DNA from: Flammeovirgaceae bacterium UBA976
GTDB taxonomy: Bacteria > Bacteroidota > Bacteroidia > Cytophagales > Cyclobacteriaceae
Reading direction: 5' to 3'
Assembly: GCA_002292365.1 (NCBI GenBank)
Contig: DBBU01000023.1
Location: 64,174-128,173 of the forward strand
DNA length: 64,000 nucleotides
Below are positions 1 to 8,861 of the stretch, piece by piece. The position numbers were made by a program, and so were the translations under genes. Below the pieces are notes generated by a model. It was not told where the DNA came from. It ran no database searches and worked only from the letters and a program-made list of their open reading frames with translations. Positions within the stretch are counted from its first letter, which is position 1. Every line of letters begins with the position of its first letter.

Positions 1-269
1 CACGCCAAATAATTAAAAAAGGCATGAATGCTCTTATCGTGTTGAATAGCTCTTTAGAGTTTGCAATATTGGATCGAATTGAAGTTGAGTTGGTTAATTT
101 TCTAAGGGAAACTTTATCTAATGATCAGATGATTATTCATAAGGAGGTCAAAGATGATCCTAAAAAAGACAAACTTTATACCAGCAAGGATAAATACGAT
201 TTTATGGTAAAAGAGCAGCCCTTGCTTCAAAAACTAAAGGATAAGTTGGGACTAGATTTTGAGTATTAG
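1..269 (+). CDS. dnaX: DNA polymerase III subunit gamma/tau, C-terminal fragment
   Basis: The reading frame is open from the left edge, so only the last ~89 codons of a longer gene are seen. The tail (an RPELIxFLRxxLxN-like helix, then YTSKDKYDFMVKEQP, then LKDKLGLDFEY at the very end) resembles the C-terminal domain of Bacteroidota gamma/tau subunits, which carry the clamp-loader ATPase at the N-terminus. That ATPase part lies outside the window, so the call rests on the short tail recalled from the family. The internal ATG at 24 is probably not a start. The stop overlaps the end of the convergent transglycosylase gene by 4 bases. Confidence 0.65.
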   Translation, partial: RQIIKKGMNALIVLNSSLEFAILDRIEVELVNFLRETLSNDQMIIHKEVKDDPKKDKLYTSKDKYDFMVKEQPLLQKLKDKLGLDFEY

Positions 270-1996
270 TTGGGGTAAACTTTGAGCTTGTCTCCGATCA
301 TTACTACATCATTGGTGCGCCTGTTGAGTTGCATTAAGTCCTTGACAGTCATATTATGTTTAACCGCAATACTATAAAAAGATTCTCCTGCTTGCACTGT
401 ATAAATATTGAATTTGCTCGCTTTAGGTGGTCCTTTTCGAGTCGAGAAAATATATAATTCTTGGCCGATGTTCAAGGCATCATTTTCATTGATTTCATTA
501 AAGGTTCGTAGGTCTTTTACTGACACATCATATTTTTGAGCAATAGACCAGAGCGATTCTCCTTCCACGACAGCATGAATATTTTTGACTGGCGATATTT
601 TTTTTTTCAATGTTGTAGAGGTTTGAATGATTTTATCTGACTTTTCTCGTAGCTCCTCAATGTCGATCGTTGCAGCATTCATTTCTTTTTTTTGCTCTTT
701 CTTATGGTATTGAATGGGTGTATTTTTAGGTCTTTTCGCATTGAGCCATAAAACCCTATCAATTTCTATTTTTTCATTTGAAGTTAAACGATTCATTGTC
801 ATTAATTTATTGAGTCGTAGAGCATAGTTCTGAGAAATGGACCAAAGAGTTTCTGATTTTTCTACGACATGAAAACCAATTTTGGATTTCGATTTTTTTG
901 ACTCGAGATAGTATATAGTATTCGCTTTTATTGGATCTTGAGGCTTGAGATCATTGTATTTGATAAGCAGTTTGATTGAAATCCCTGCTTCTGCAGCAAG
1001 GGAATTAAGGTTATTAGAATGACCTGATAAAATAACCTTTAAACCATTAAATTTCAGGCTCTTTGAATTTACATCTAAGAGGCCTGGCACCATTTCAAAA
1101 GGATATATTTTTTCTTCAATCTTGGTCCTTTCTACAGCTGGTTTAGGTTCAATCTCTGCTGCGACTTCGGACAACATTCTGTTTTTTACTTTTTGCTGAT
1201 AAGGAATCAATACGACATAGGTTTTGTCTTCAGGAATTTCTCCAGTACGGATCCATTTATTGTATGTTTTGATCAAATCCACATCAAGTTCAAATTCCTG
1301 AGCTATCCAACTTAGATTTTTATTCGCCCCTTTTTTGAATTCAATTAGAGATAAGTTTTGAGAATGCTGGTCATTGATCCGATCTTGAAAGGCGATTTTA
1401 TGAGCGATGAACTTCTTCACATACCAATGGGTAGAAGAATTAATTTCTAATTTTCTAGCGCCATAATTTGATTTATTCATGTATTTGCGAGCACCTCCCA
1501 TCCCTGCTTGATAGGCAGACATGGCATAAATCCAATTATCTACTAAGAAATTGTGTCTTTTCAGATACCTTGCAGCTCCACGAGATGAAGCGACGATATT
1601 TTTTCTTTCGTCTATCTGTTTATCTACCCGTAAATCTACTTCACGCGCTGTGAAATCTTTGAATTGCCAAAAACCAACGGCATCAGCAGAAGATACCGCA
1701 TCCGAGACTAAGCCACTTTCCTGAATAGCAAGGTATTTAAAATCTTCAGGAACCCCTTCTTCCTTGAAAACGCGTTCTATAATAGGAAAATAAAGCAGCA
1801 TGCGGTCCACCTTCATTTGATAATACTTAGGACTGCTAGTAAGGGAATTGACTTGCTTTTGAATCTCAGCCATGACATTTCTAGACAAAACAAGTTTCAT
1901 GTTACCAAATTCAACTTCTTTGGTAACCACAGGGGTACCATTGGCCAACAGGGTGATTACAATCAGAAGGCATATTATGAAGAAATTAATTTTCAT
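266..1996 (-). CDS. mltD: Membrane-bound lytic murein transglycosylase D-like, with LysM repeats
   Basis: Cleaves peptidoglycan glycan strands in the periplasm, forming 1,6-anhydro-muramyl ends. Residues 1-20 form a signal peptide or anchor. The SLT (lysozyme-like) domain spans roughly 60-220, with the catalytic glutamate in the AIQESGL motif (E93) followed by GFWQF (109-113) and the SAYQAG motif. The C-terminal half carries at least three LysM wall-binding modules (each starting near HVVEKSETLWSI, HAVVEGESLWSI and YTVQAGESFYSI) and one weaker copy before them. This is the usual MltD layout. Its start overlaps the end of the upstream O-methyltransferase gene by 4 bases (ATGA), so the two are probably translationally coupled. 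Confidence 0.92.
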   Translation of the reverse strand: MKINFFIICLLIVITLLANGTPVVTKEVEFGNMKLVLSRNVMAEIQKQVNSLTSSPKYYQMKVDRMLLYFPIIERVFKEEGVPEDFKYLAIQESGLVSDAVSSADAVGFWQFKDFTAREVDLRVDKQIDERKNIVASSRGAARYLKRHNFLVDNWIYAMSAYQAGMGGARKYMNKSNYGARKLEINSSTHWYVKKFIAHKIAFQDRINDQHSQNLSLIEFKKGANKNLSWIAQEFELDVDLIKTYNKWIRTGEIPEDKTYVVLIPYQQKVKNRMLSEVAAEIEPKPAVERTKIEEKIYPFEMVPGLLDVNSKSLKFNGLKVILSGHSNNLNSLAAEAGISIKLLIKYNDLKPQDPIKANTIYYLESKKSKSKIGFHVVEKSETLWSISQNYALRLNKLMTMNRLTSNEKIEIDRVLWLNAKRPKNTPIQYHKKEQKKEMNAATIDIEELREKSDKIIQTSTTLKKKISPVKNIHAVVEGESLWSIAQKYDVSVKDLRTFNEINENDALNIGQELYIFSTRKGPPKASKFNIYTVQAGESFYSIAVKHNMTVKDLMQLNRRTNDVVMIGDKLKVYPN

Positions 1997-2631
1997 TTTT
2001 TTCTCAGGATCATTAAACCATCACGAATGGGAAGCAATAGATTGTCAACCCTAGCATCTTGATGAACAAAATTGTTAAATAATTTCAATGACTTTGTTTT
2101 TTTATCTATTTCATTTTCATCAATAACTTTTCCGTCCCACAATACATTATCGACAATAATAAAACCTCTGGGCTTTAATTTAGGGAGCACCATTTCATAA
2201 TAGGTCAAATAATTCTCTTTATCGGCATCAATGAATACGAGATCCCAGTAGGCTTCAAGTTTGGGAATAATTTTAAGTGCATCACCAGTTTTAGTGATAA
2301 TTTGATGGTTGAACTGTGATTTCGAAAAGTGAGCTTTTGTTTTCGAAGCGATTTCTTCATTGATATCAATAGTAGTGATGGTGCCATCTAAGGCCAATCC
2401 TTCAGCCAAGCAGAGGGTCGCATAGCCTGTGAAGGTTCCAATTTCAAGAATTTGTTGAGGTCGCAGCATATGGCTTATAAAGGAGAGGAGTCTTCCTTGA
2501 AAATGGCCACTGAGCATCCTTGGATTTAAAACGTGAAGATGGGTATCTCTGGTAATTTCTTTTAACAAGGGGTCTTCAGTTGAACTATTGGCCTCTACAT
2601 ATTGCTTGATTTTTATCGGAAGGAAATCCAT
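1993..2631 (-). CDS. SAM-dependent O-methyltransferase (Methyltransf_3 / catechol OMT family)
   Basis: A 212-residue class I methyltransferase that probably methylates a hydroxyl group on a small catechol-like substrate; the actual substrate is unknown. The SAM-binding motif ILEIGTFTGYATLCLAEGL is followed by an acidic strand (TTIDINEE), the WDLVFIDADKENY motif with metal-binding aspartates, and FIIVDNVLWDG, all hallmarks of the cation-dependent OMT family. Length fits the family (about 210-220). It lies 21 bases after the M16 peptidase gene and overlaps mltD by 4 bases, suggesting a three-gene leftward operon, although no shared function is obvious. Confidence 0.9.
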   Translation of the reverse strand: MDFLPIKIKQYVEANSSTEDPLLKEITRDTHLHVLNPRMLSGHFQGRLLSFISHMLRPQQILEIGTFTGYATLCLAEGLALDGTITTIDINEEIASKTKAHFSKSQFNHQIITKTGDALKIIPKLEAYWDLVFIDADKENYLTYYEMVLPKLKPRGFIIVDNVLWDGKVIDENEIDKKTKSLKLFNNFVHQDARVDNLLLPIRDGLMILRKK

Positions 2632-2652
2632 AATTTAAATCTAATAGATTAA

Positions 2653-3885
2653 TTAATGAGGCATAAAAGTCAATGAACTCATTTGGTCAACCTGTAATGC
2701 CTCCTCGGCGATTTCTCTAAGTTCGAGGGCAGTGATGAGGTTAATTTTTTTAAAAACTTCATCCAGAGATGGGATTTTATTTAGGTCCAAAAGGCTTTTT
2801 GCCATCATCAACATCATGGCATTATTATTTTCTTCAGACATAGCCATCTGCCCTTTAAGTTGCCCTTTGGCAGCACGAAGTTGCCCTTCACTAAGTGTTT
2901 GATTTCTAAGTTTCTTTATTTCTTTTAGAACCAGCGCTTTACTCCGTTTGAAATTGGCGGGGACCGTCGCAAAACCAATACTGAAAAGTCCAATATCCGT
3001 GTAAGATAAGAATTGGGCCTCCACTCCGTAAACAAATCCGTGTTTTTCTCGAAGGCTCAAGTTTAATCTTGAGTTCATAGCGGGCCCACCTAGAATATTC
3101 GTTAATAAATAAAAAGGAATGCGTTTGGGATCATGTAGGCTGTAAGTAGGCAATCCCATAAGGTGGTGTACTTGTGAGATTTCTCTATTTTTTGACTGAT
3201 GATGGGCTTGATAATCATTAAAAACAGGCCTTTTTTGGATACCCAATTGCGCTTCTAGAGGAGCCAAATGCTTATTTATTAATCGATCTATTTTTTTTGA
3301 AGAAATATTACCTAGACTTGAAAATACGATTTTCTCGAAATTAACATGGGCTTTAATAAATTGGATAAAATCAGCTTTTGAGATGGATTTGACCGATTGC
3401 TCCGTTCCTAAAATATTACCTCCCAAAGGGTGCTCATGGAAGATGATTTCATCAAATTCATCCATAATGGCATCTTCAGGAGTGTCTTGATACATGGACA
3501 TTTCTTCAAGAATCACTTGGCGTTCCTTTTCAATCTGTTTCTCAGGAAAAGCTGAATTAAATACAATATCAATCAGGAGCTCAACGGCTTTTTCTATGTG
3601 AATATCTAAAATAGAGGTATAAAAGCAAATTTTCTCTTTTGTGGTGTATGCATTGAGTTCTCCTCCAAGTGATTCCAATCTATTGATAATATGGAATGAT
3701 TTTCTTTTATGAGTTCCTTTGAAGGCCATGTGTTCCCAGAAATGGGCAATGCCTTTCTGGGTACTGTCTTCATCTCTACTACCAATATCCAGCATGATGC
3801 CGACATGGGCAATTTTGGTGTGATTGATTTCTTTATGAATGGTTCTTACCCCGTTGGATAATTCGCTGTAATGATATTCCTGCAT
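2653..3885 (-). CDS. M16 family zinc peptidase (processing-peptidase-like, single-chain ~45 kDa)
   Basis: The inverted zinc motif HxxEH is present as HFWEH (H48, E51, H52), with the distal glutamate in ERQVILEEM (E127/E128), matching the HxxEH-x75-E spacing of mitochondrial-processing-peptidase-like M16B enzymes. At 410 residues it holds one active plus one inactive M16 domain (C-terminal R/Y-type region near NSRLNLSLREKHGFVYGV). There is no signal peptide, so it is probably cytoplasmic and degrades oligopeptides. It heads the leftward operon with the O-methyltransferase and mltD. A second, exported M16 protein lies at 32426-35269. Confidence 0.93.
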   Translation of the reverse strand: MQEYHYSELSNGVRTIHKEINHTKIAHVGIMLDIGSRDEDSTQKGIAHFWEHMAFKGTHKRKSFHIINRLESLGGELNAYTTKEKICFYTSILDIHIEKAVELLIDIVFNSAFPEKQIEKERQVILEEMSMYQDTPEDAIMDEFDEIIFHEHPLGGNILGTEQSVKSISKADFIQFIKAHVNFEKIVFSSLGNISSKKIDRLINKHLAPLEAQLGIQKRPVFNDYQAHHQSKNREISQVHHLMGLPTYSLHDPKRIPFYLLTNILGGPAMNSRLNLSLREKHGFVYGVEAQFLSYTDIGLFSIGFATVPANFKRSKALVLKEIKKLRNQTLSEGQLRAAKGQLKGQMAMSEENNNAMMLMMAKSLLDLNKIPSLDEVFKKINLITALELREIAEEALQVDQMSSLTFMPH

Positions 3886-3988
3886 CTGTCGATTAAGCTT
3901 AAGTATTGTAACTAAAATATTTTATTCTCTTTTTTAGTTCCTTGGAATAATTGTTTTTGGATCACTGGATTGATTAATTTAGCTGATT

Positions 3989-4975
3989 ATGAGACCAAAT
4001 CGCATACTCATTATTCAAACTGCTTTCATTGGAGACGTGGTTCTTGCCATGCCTTTGATTGCGCAAATGCACTTGTTTTCCTCAAAAGTAGCTATAGATT
4101 TTTTGGTTAGGAAAGGAAATGAAAGCTTACTTGCCGAAGATGCAAGAATACAAAACATTTTGACTTGGGACAAAAAGGAGAAAATTAAGAATTTAATTAA
4201 ACTGATAAGAGAAGTTAGAAAAGTAAACTATGATGTAATCATTAATGTTCAAAGGTTTTATTCTATGGGTTTACTGACCCTATTGGCCCATGCTAAAGTC
4301 AAAATAGGATTCGATAAAAATCCCTTTTCTTGGAGTTTTGATCATGCCATTGCCCATTCATTGACGGACCAAGTTCATGAGGTGGATAGAAATTTGGAAT
4401 TATTGAAGCCCTTAGGTATCCTAGCTAAGTTGAAGCCAAAATTACAGGTGAGTAAAGCTACGTTTGCCTCTATTGAAAAGTATAAAAAAATACCCTATAT
4501 TACGGTTGCACCAGCTTCCATATGGAAAACTAAGCAGTTTCCAGCACATAAGTGGATTGCTTTTATTAAAGCTATTGAATTCCAGTTGGCCATTTATATC
4601 ATTGGTGGTCCTGATGATAAGAAACTAGGAAATGAGATCCAAAAACAAACCCATTCGGGCGTAGTAAATCTATGCGGGACCTTAAATTTATTACAATCGG
4701 CTGCCCTGATGGAAGGTGCTTTGATGAATTATATGAATGACTCAGCACCCATGCATTTGGCATCCGCCATGAATGCTCCGACCACGGCGATATTTTGTTC
4801 AACCATTCCAGCGTTTGGTTTCGGTCCATTGGCCGATGATCGCACGGTCATAGAGAGTGATCAAAAATTAACTTGCCGGCCCTGTGGGATCCATGGATCC
4901 AAGGACTGTCCTGAAAAACATTTTGATTGTGCCGAGAAAATCCCAGTAAAATCACTTATAGCACGTCTTCCTTAG
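3989..4975 (+). CDS. Glycosyltransferase family 9 (heptosyltransferase-like)
   Basis: GT9 enzymes transfer heptose (or related sugars) from ADP-heptose onto the lipopolysaccharide inner core at the cytoplasmic membrane. The N-terminus RILIIQTAFIGDVVLAMPLI is the classic GT9 opening, and the second Rossmann domain shows PYITVAPASIWKTKQFP and the donor-site region MNDSAPMHLASAMNAPTTAIF. The tail has the clustered cysteines (CRPCG...DCPEKHFDC) common in this family. Length, 328 residues, is typical. Sugar specificity cannot be read from sequence. It is divergent from the M16 operon (103-base gap) and followed after 46 bases by the aminopeptidase gene. Confidence 0.9.
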   Translation: MRPNRILIIQTAFIGDVVLAMPLIAQMHLFSSKVAIDFLVRKGNESLLAEDARIQNILTWDKKEKIKNLIKLIREVRKVNYDVIINVQRFYSMGLLTLLAHAKVKIGFDKNPFSWSFDHAIAHSLTDQVHEVDRNLELLKPLGILAKLKPKLQVSKATFASIEKYKKIPYITVAPASIWKTKQFPAHKWIAFIKAIEFQLAIYIIGGPDDKKLGNEIQKQTHSGVVNLCGTLNLLQSAALMEGALMNYMNDSAPMHLASAMNAPTTAIFCSTIPAFGFGPLADDRTVIESDQKLTCRPCGIHGSKDCPEKHFDCAEKIPVKSLIARLP

Positions 4976-5021
4976 TGTTTTGATTAATGTCAAATAAATT
5001 ATAAACTTAGATTCAAGTATC

Positions 5022-6311
5022 ATGAGATATCACAAAATAGATGCCCACCTTTTTGTTGAAAATAGACAGCGATTAAGTGAGCGTCTACCCCCTCATTCAG
5101 TAGTGATTCTTTTGTCTAACGATCGAATGCCGACGAATGCTGATGGTACCCTACCGTTTAAGCAAAACAGTAATTTATTTTATTTGACGGGTATTGATCA
5201 AGAAGATTCAATCTTGGTACTCGCCCCTGATCACTCCAATGATAAGTTGAGAGCACAACTCTTTCTGACAGAGACCAATTCACATATTGCAGTATGGGAG
5301 GGTCACAAATTATCAAAAGAAGAAGGGACTGCCTTGTCGGGTATCCAAGAGATTCATTGGACTTCTAATTTTGAAGGTTCGTTAAAAGAAATTTTTACTG
5401 AATGCGATCAAGTATATTTATATCAGAATGAGCATTTGAGAGCCGAAACTAAAGTTCAGACGGCCAATGAGCGCTTTACTAAAAAAGTGAAGAAAGATTA
5501 TCCTTTGCATCAATTCAACCGTTTGGCACCCTTGTTGTATGACCTAAGAATGATTAAATCTGATGTTGAAATCGATCTAATCAAAGAGGCTTGTCGTATC
5601 ACAGAATTGGGATTCCGGGCCATTTTGCCCGTTGTAAAGCCGGATGTTTGGGAATTTGAAGTGGAGGCAGAATATTTGCGTCATTTTTTAGGGAATCGAG
5701 CTTCGGGATTTGCTTATGAGCCCATCATCGCAGGGGGCGCCAATGCCTGTATTTTACATTATACGATGAATGATCAAAAATTAAGCACCGGGGACTTATT
5801 ACTTATGGATGTAGGAGCAACTTATGGAAATTATAATGCAGATATGACACGAACTATCCCGGTTAATGGTCAATTTTCAGCAAGGCAGAAACAGATATAC
5901 AATGCTGTACTTCGGGTTAAAAATGGAGCAACGGATCTACTGAGGCCAGGATGTTTGATTTCTGAATATCATCTGAAAGTAGGGGCGATGATGACGGAAG
6001 AACTTTTGACTTTAGGTTTATTGACTTCAAAAGAGGTAAAAAACCAAGATCCAAAATGGCCTGCCTATAAAAAATACTTTATGCATGGGACCTCACATCA
6101 TTTAGGTTTAGATGTTCATGATGTGGCCATTGAAAATAAAAAAGTAGCAGCGGGGATGGTCTTCACGGTAGAACCAGGTATTTATCTGCCAGAAGAAGGA
6201 TTTGGCGTCCGGTTGGAAGACGACATTTTTATAGCAGAAAATGGAAATATCAACTTAATGGAAGATATTCCTATCGAAATAGATGAGATAGAAAATTTAA
6301 TGAACCACTAA
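5022..6311 (+). CDS. pepP: Xaa-Pro aminopeptidase (M24B)
   Basis: Removes N-terminal residues that precede proline from peptides in the cytoplasm. It has the N-terminal creatinase/prolidase domain (about 1-165) and the pita-bread catalytic domain. All five dinuclear metal ligands are visible: D263 and D274 (LMDVGATYGNYNADMTRT), H359 (GTSHHLGLDVHD), E384 (FTVEPGIYLP) and E399 (GVRLEDD). Length 429 matches PepP. It is followed after 31 bases by the DUF4290 gene, which has its own promoter-like motif in the gap. No defect seen. Confidence 0.95.
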   Translation: MRYHKIDAHLFVENRQRLSERLPPHSVVILLSNDRMPTNADGTLPFKQNSNLFYLTGIDQEDSILVLAPDHSNDKLRAQLFLTETNSHIAVWEGHKLSKEEGTALSGIQEIHWTSNFEGSLKEIFTECDQVYLYQNEHLRAETKVQTANERFTKKVKKDYPLHQFNRLAPLLYDLRMIKSDVEIDLIKEACRITELGFRAILPVVKPDVWEFEVEAEYLRHFLGNRASGFAYEPIIAGGANACILHYTMNDQKLSTGDLLLMDVGATYGNYNADMTRTIPVNGQFSARQKQIYNAVLRVKNGATDLLRPGCLISEYHLKVGAMMTEELLTLGLLTSKEVKNQDPKWPAYKKYFMHGTSHHLGLDVHDVAIENKKVAAGMVFTVEPGIYLPEEGFGVRLEDDIFIAENGNINLMEDIPIEIDEIENLMNH

Positions 6312-6326
6312 TTCTTTTAAAATACC

Positions 6327-6334
6327 TATTTTTG
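6327..6334 (+). promoter_or_regulatory. Bacteroidota -7 promoter element upstream of the DUF4290 gene
   Basis: The octamer TATTTTTG matches the Bacteroidota -7 consensus TAnnTTTG and ends only 8 bases before the ATG at 6343, implying a nearly leaderless transcript. No TTG -33 element sits at the ideal 19-21 base spacing, so the assignment is tentative. Confidence 0.4.
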
Positions 6335-6342
6335 CAAGTAAT

Positions 6343-7002
6343 ATGGAAGCAATAGAATATAATACAGAACGTAAACATTTAATCTTACGAGAATATGGTA
6401 GGAATGTACAGCGAATGGTCGCTTATCTAGCCACTATTGAGGATCAAGAAAAGCGCAATAGTTATGCGGCCACATTGGTTGAGTTGATGAAAAGCATCAA
6501 TCCCAATGTGAAAGACGTACCTGAATATGATCACAAGGTATGGGATGATTTATTCATTATCTCTGGCTTCAAGTTAGATGTGAAAGGGCCTTACCCACCA
6601 CCGGCTCCCGAGGTCTTGGTCAAAAAACCAGATAGAGTAGCTTATAAATATAATAAAATAAAGTTCAAGCATTATGGCCGTAGCTTGGAAATTCTCATCG
6701 AGAACGCTACAAAGCTTACCGATGAGCAAGAGATTAAAGGGGCCGTGATGGCTATTGGACGTCTCATGAAATCATTTTATCAGACGTGGAATAAGGAGGA
6801 GATCAGTGATCAACTCATTATGAAAACGATTGAAAGGCTATCTGATAATCATTTAAAAATGGATCTTGGAGAAGTCACAGAGTTCAAATTATTTGATTCT
6901 TCGAGAAAAGAAAATTTCAATCGAAACAGGCCTAGACCCTTTCATCAGAATAAAAATCAGAATAGAAGGCCGAATCCGAATCAGATTAAACGTAGACGCT
7001 AA
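6343..7002 (+). CDS. DUF4290 domain protein
   Basis: A 219-residue protein whose N-terminus (IEYNTERKHLILREYGRNVQ) and middle part match the DUF4290 family, found in Bacteroidota and commonly encoded directly before murA, as here. Function unknown. The body is helical and charged without signal peptide or membrane segments, so cytoplasmic. The last ~30 residues are strongly basic and Asn/Pro-rich (NRPRPFHQNKNQNRRPNP, then KRRR), resembling a disordered nucleic-acid- or phosphate-binding tail. The stop codon lies 4 bases before the murA ATG, so co-translation and a wall-synthesis link are plausible inferences. Confidence 0.85.
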   Translation: MEAIEYNTERKHLILREYGRNVQRMVAYLATIEDQEKRNSYAATLVELMKSINPNVKDVPEYDHKVWDDLFIISGFKLDVKGPYPPPAPEVLVKKPDRVAYKYNKIKFKHYGRSLEILIENATKLTDEQEIKGAVMAIGRLMKSFYQTWNKEEISDQLIMKTIERLSDNHLKMDLGEVTEFKLFDSSRKENFNRNRPRPFHQNKNQNRRPNPNQIKRRR

Positions 7003-7006
7003 AAAA

Positions 7007-8314
7007 ATGGCATCTTTTCTAGTAGAAGGCGGCACCCGTTTGTTAGGAGAGATCACTCCACAAGGGGCAAAAAATGAAGCGCTCCAAGTAATTTCCGCAG
7101 TATTATTAACGGATGAGACGGTTCATATCCACAATATTCCTGAGATCAGGGATGTAAAAAGCCTCATCGAGTTATTGATTGACTTTGGCGTAGAAGTAGA
7201 AAAAACGAATATCAATGCTTATAAATTTACCGCGAGAAATGTTGATTTAAACTATTTAGAAACGGATCAATTTCTCAAGAAAGCATCCACTTTGAGGGGA
7301 TCAATCATGTTATTAGGACCCCTTTTAGGTAGGTTTGGAATTGGAAAAATGCCGAAACCTGGGGGAGATAAAATTGGTAGGCGGAGGGTAGATACTCATT
7401 TTGTAGGGTTCGAAAAGTTAGGAGCTACTTTTCATTATGACGGTGGCGCAGGATTTTATACCGTAGATGGGAAGCATCTCAAAGGGACCTACATTCATTT
7501 GGATGAGGCTTCTGTAACCGGAACAGCGAATTTGGTCATGGTTGCAGTTATGGCAGTGGGAGAGACTGTGATTTACAATGCTGCTTGTGAGCCTTATTTA
7601 CAGCAATTATGTAATATGCTGGTTAGAATGGGTGCGAACATTGAAGGAGTAGGCTCTAATTTACTTAAAATACAAGGAGTCAATGGGTTGAGGGGGACAG
7701 ATCATACATTACTTCCAGATATGATTGAAATAGGAAGTTTTATTGGCTTGGCGGCGATGACCCAATCTGAAATAACCATTAAAAATGCGAGAATAGATCA
7801 ACTTGGATTGATTCCTGACACTTTCAGAAAGTTGGGTATTGAGTTAATTTTTAAAGGAGATGATATTTATATTCCCGCTCAAGATCATTATGAAATTGAG
7901 GCCTATATCGATGGATCTATTTTAACCATTTCCGATGCCATTTGGCCAGGATTCACACCAGATTTATTGAGTATTGCCTTGGTTACTGCCACGCAAGCCA
8001 AAGGGACGGTATTGATACATCAAAAGATGTTTGAAAGCAGATTATTTTTTGTAGATAAACTCATTGATATGGGTGCTCAAATCATTTTATGTGATCCACA
8101 TAGGGCTACCGTAATTGGTCTTAACCGTAAGGTTGCTTTAAAATCTATTGCGATGACTTCTCCCGATATCAGAGCGGGAGTCTCATTACTCATCGCAGCA
8201 TTATCGGCCCAAGGGACCAGTGAAATTCATAATATAGAACAAATAGATAGAGGTTACCAATTTATAGATCAGCGGCTTAATCAACTTGGAGCCAAGATTA
8301 TCAGGAAAGAATAA
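7007..8314 (+). CDS. murA: UDP-N-acetylglucosamine 1-carboxyvinyltransferase
   Basis: First committed step of peptidoglycan synthesis: transfers enolpyruvate from PEP to UDP-GlcNAc in the cytoplasm. The start at 7007 gives 435 residues, opening MASFLVEGGTRLLGE; the frame stays open 141 bases upstream, but that part overlaps DUF4290. The catalytic GAKNEAL (K22, N23) and the PEP-loop arginines (GRRR, 124-127) are present, as is PGFTPDL with the general-base aspartate. The position of the PEP-loop cysteine (Cys115 in E. coli) is aspartate here (PGGDKIG, D121), the form linked to intrinsic fosfomycin insensitivity. Located 4 bases after DUF4290. Confidence 0.96.
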   Translation: MASFLVEGGTRLLGEITPQGAKNEALQVISAVLLTDETVHIHNIPEIRDVKSLIELLIDFGVEVEKTNINAYKFTARNVDLNYLETDQFLKKASTLRGSIMLLGPLLGRFGIGKMPKPGGDKIGRRRVDTHFVGFEKLGATFHYDGGAGFYTVDGKHLKGTYIHLDEASVTGTANLVMVAVMAVGETVIYNAACEPYLQQLCNMLVRMGANIEGVGSNLLKIQGVNGLRGTDHTLLPDMIEIGSFIGLAAMTQSEITIKNARIDQLGLIPDTFRKLGIELIFKGDDIYIPAQDHYEIEAYIDGSILTISDAIWPGFTPDLLSIALVTATQAKGTVLIHQKMFESRLFFVDKLIDMGAQIILCDPHRATVIGLNRKVALKSIAMTSPDIRAGVSLLIAALSAQGTSEIHNIEQIDRGYQFIDQRLNQLGAKIIRKE

Positions 8315-8579
8315 CCCTCGCAGGAGTCTCTCTTTTCTTTTTCTCATCGAATATTTTTTACTCAGACAGATATTTTTAGCATAAAAAATAGATATAATGA
8401 ATATCTTCGTTAGGTTATGATTCTGAAAGTAAAAAACTTTCCATGTTTCGTTTCTAAGATTTAATGGAGTGAGTTATCTTAATTACTTATAGATTGAAGG
8501 GCTAATTATTCATTTGAGATGATTTGAGAGGTGAGAAATTAATATTTACCGATAAATAGAATTAATTTTATATTAAAAA

Positions 8580-8861
8580 ATGGAAGATCAGTCAAGAGGT
8601 AAGGTGGAGGCAATTCTCAGAGAACTGGGTCAAAAGATAGACATATTGATCAATGAAACCACCTTATCATCTATCGAGGTGCGCAATGAGTTAGAGAAGT
8701 CGATCCAATTACTGAAAACCCGGAAAGAAAAGCTAGAAGAAGAATTCAACACGTATGCGGGTCAAGAAAAATGGCAAACGACCAAGAACCATTTTGGCAA
8801 TGCAATTGGAGAACTTAAAAAGGCAGTAGAAGTTCTTTTGAATAAAAACGAGAAAAATTAG
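8580..8861 (+). CDS. Small helical protein of unknown function
   Basis: A 93-residue acidic/basic protein (MEDQSRGKVEAILRELGQK...) that reads as two or three amphipathic, probably coiled-coil helices with almost no aromatic residues except near residue 60 (YAGQEKW). No signal peptide or membrane segment. I do not recognise the family with certainty; it loosely resembles small cytoplasmic stress-related coiled-coil proteins. It is preceded by 265 bases with no other gene and no clear promoter, and its stop overlaps the convergent barrel gene by 4 bases. Real-gene status is supported by length, composition and placement. Confidence 0.6.
   Translation: MEDQSRGKVEAILRELGQKIDILINETTLSSIEVRNELEKSIQLLKTRKEKLEEEFNTYAGQEKWQTTKNHFGNAIGELKKAVEVLLNKNEKN

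Noticed and set aside
6866..7006. Upstream extension of the murA frame by 47 codons
   Set aside because: It overlaps the basic tail of the DUF4290 gene in another frame, and the family starts at MASFLVEGG; the ATG at 7007 fits both spacing and homologues.
8315..8579. Possible small RNA or leader in the 265-base gap after murA
   Set aside because: I found no convincing hairpin, terminator, promoter pair or riboswitch-like element in it.
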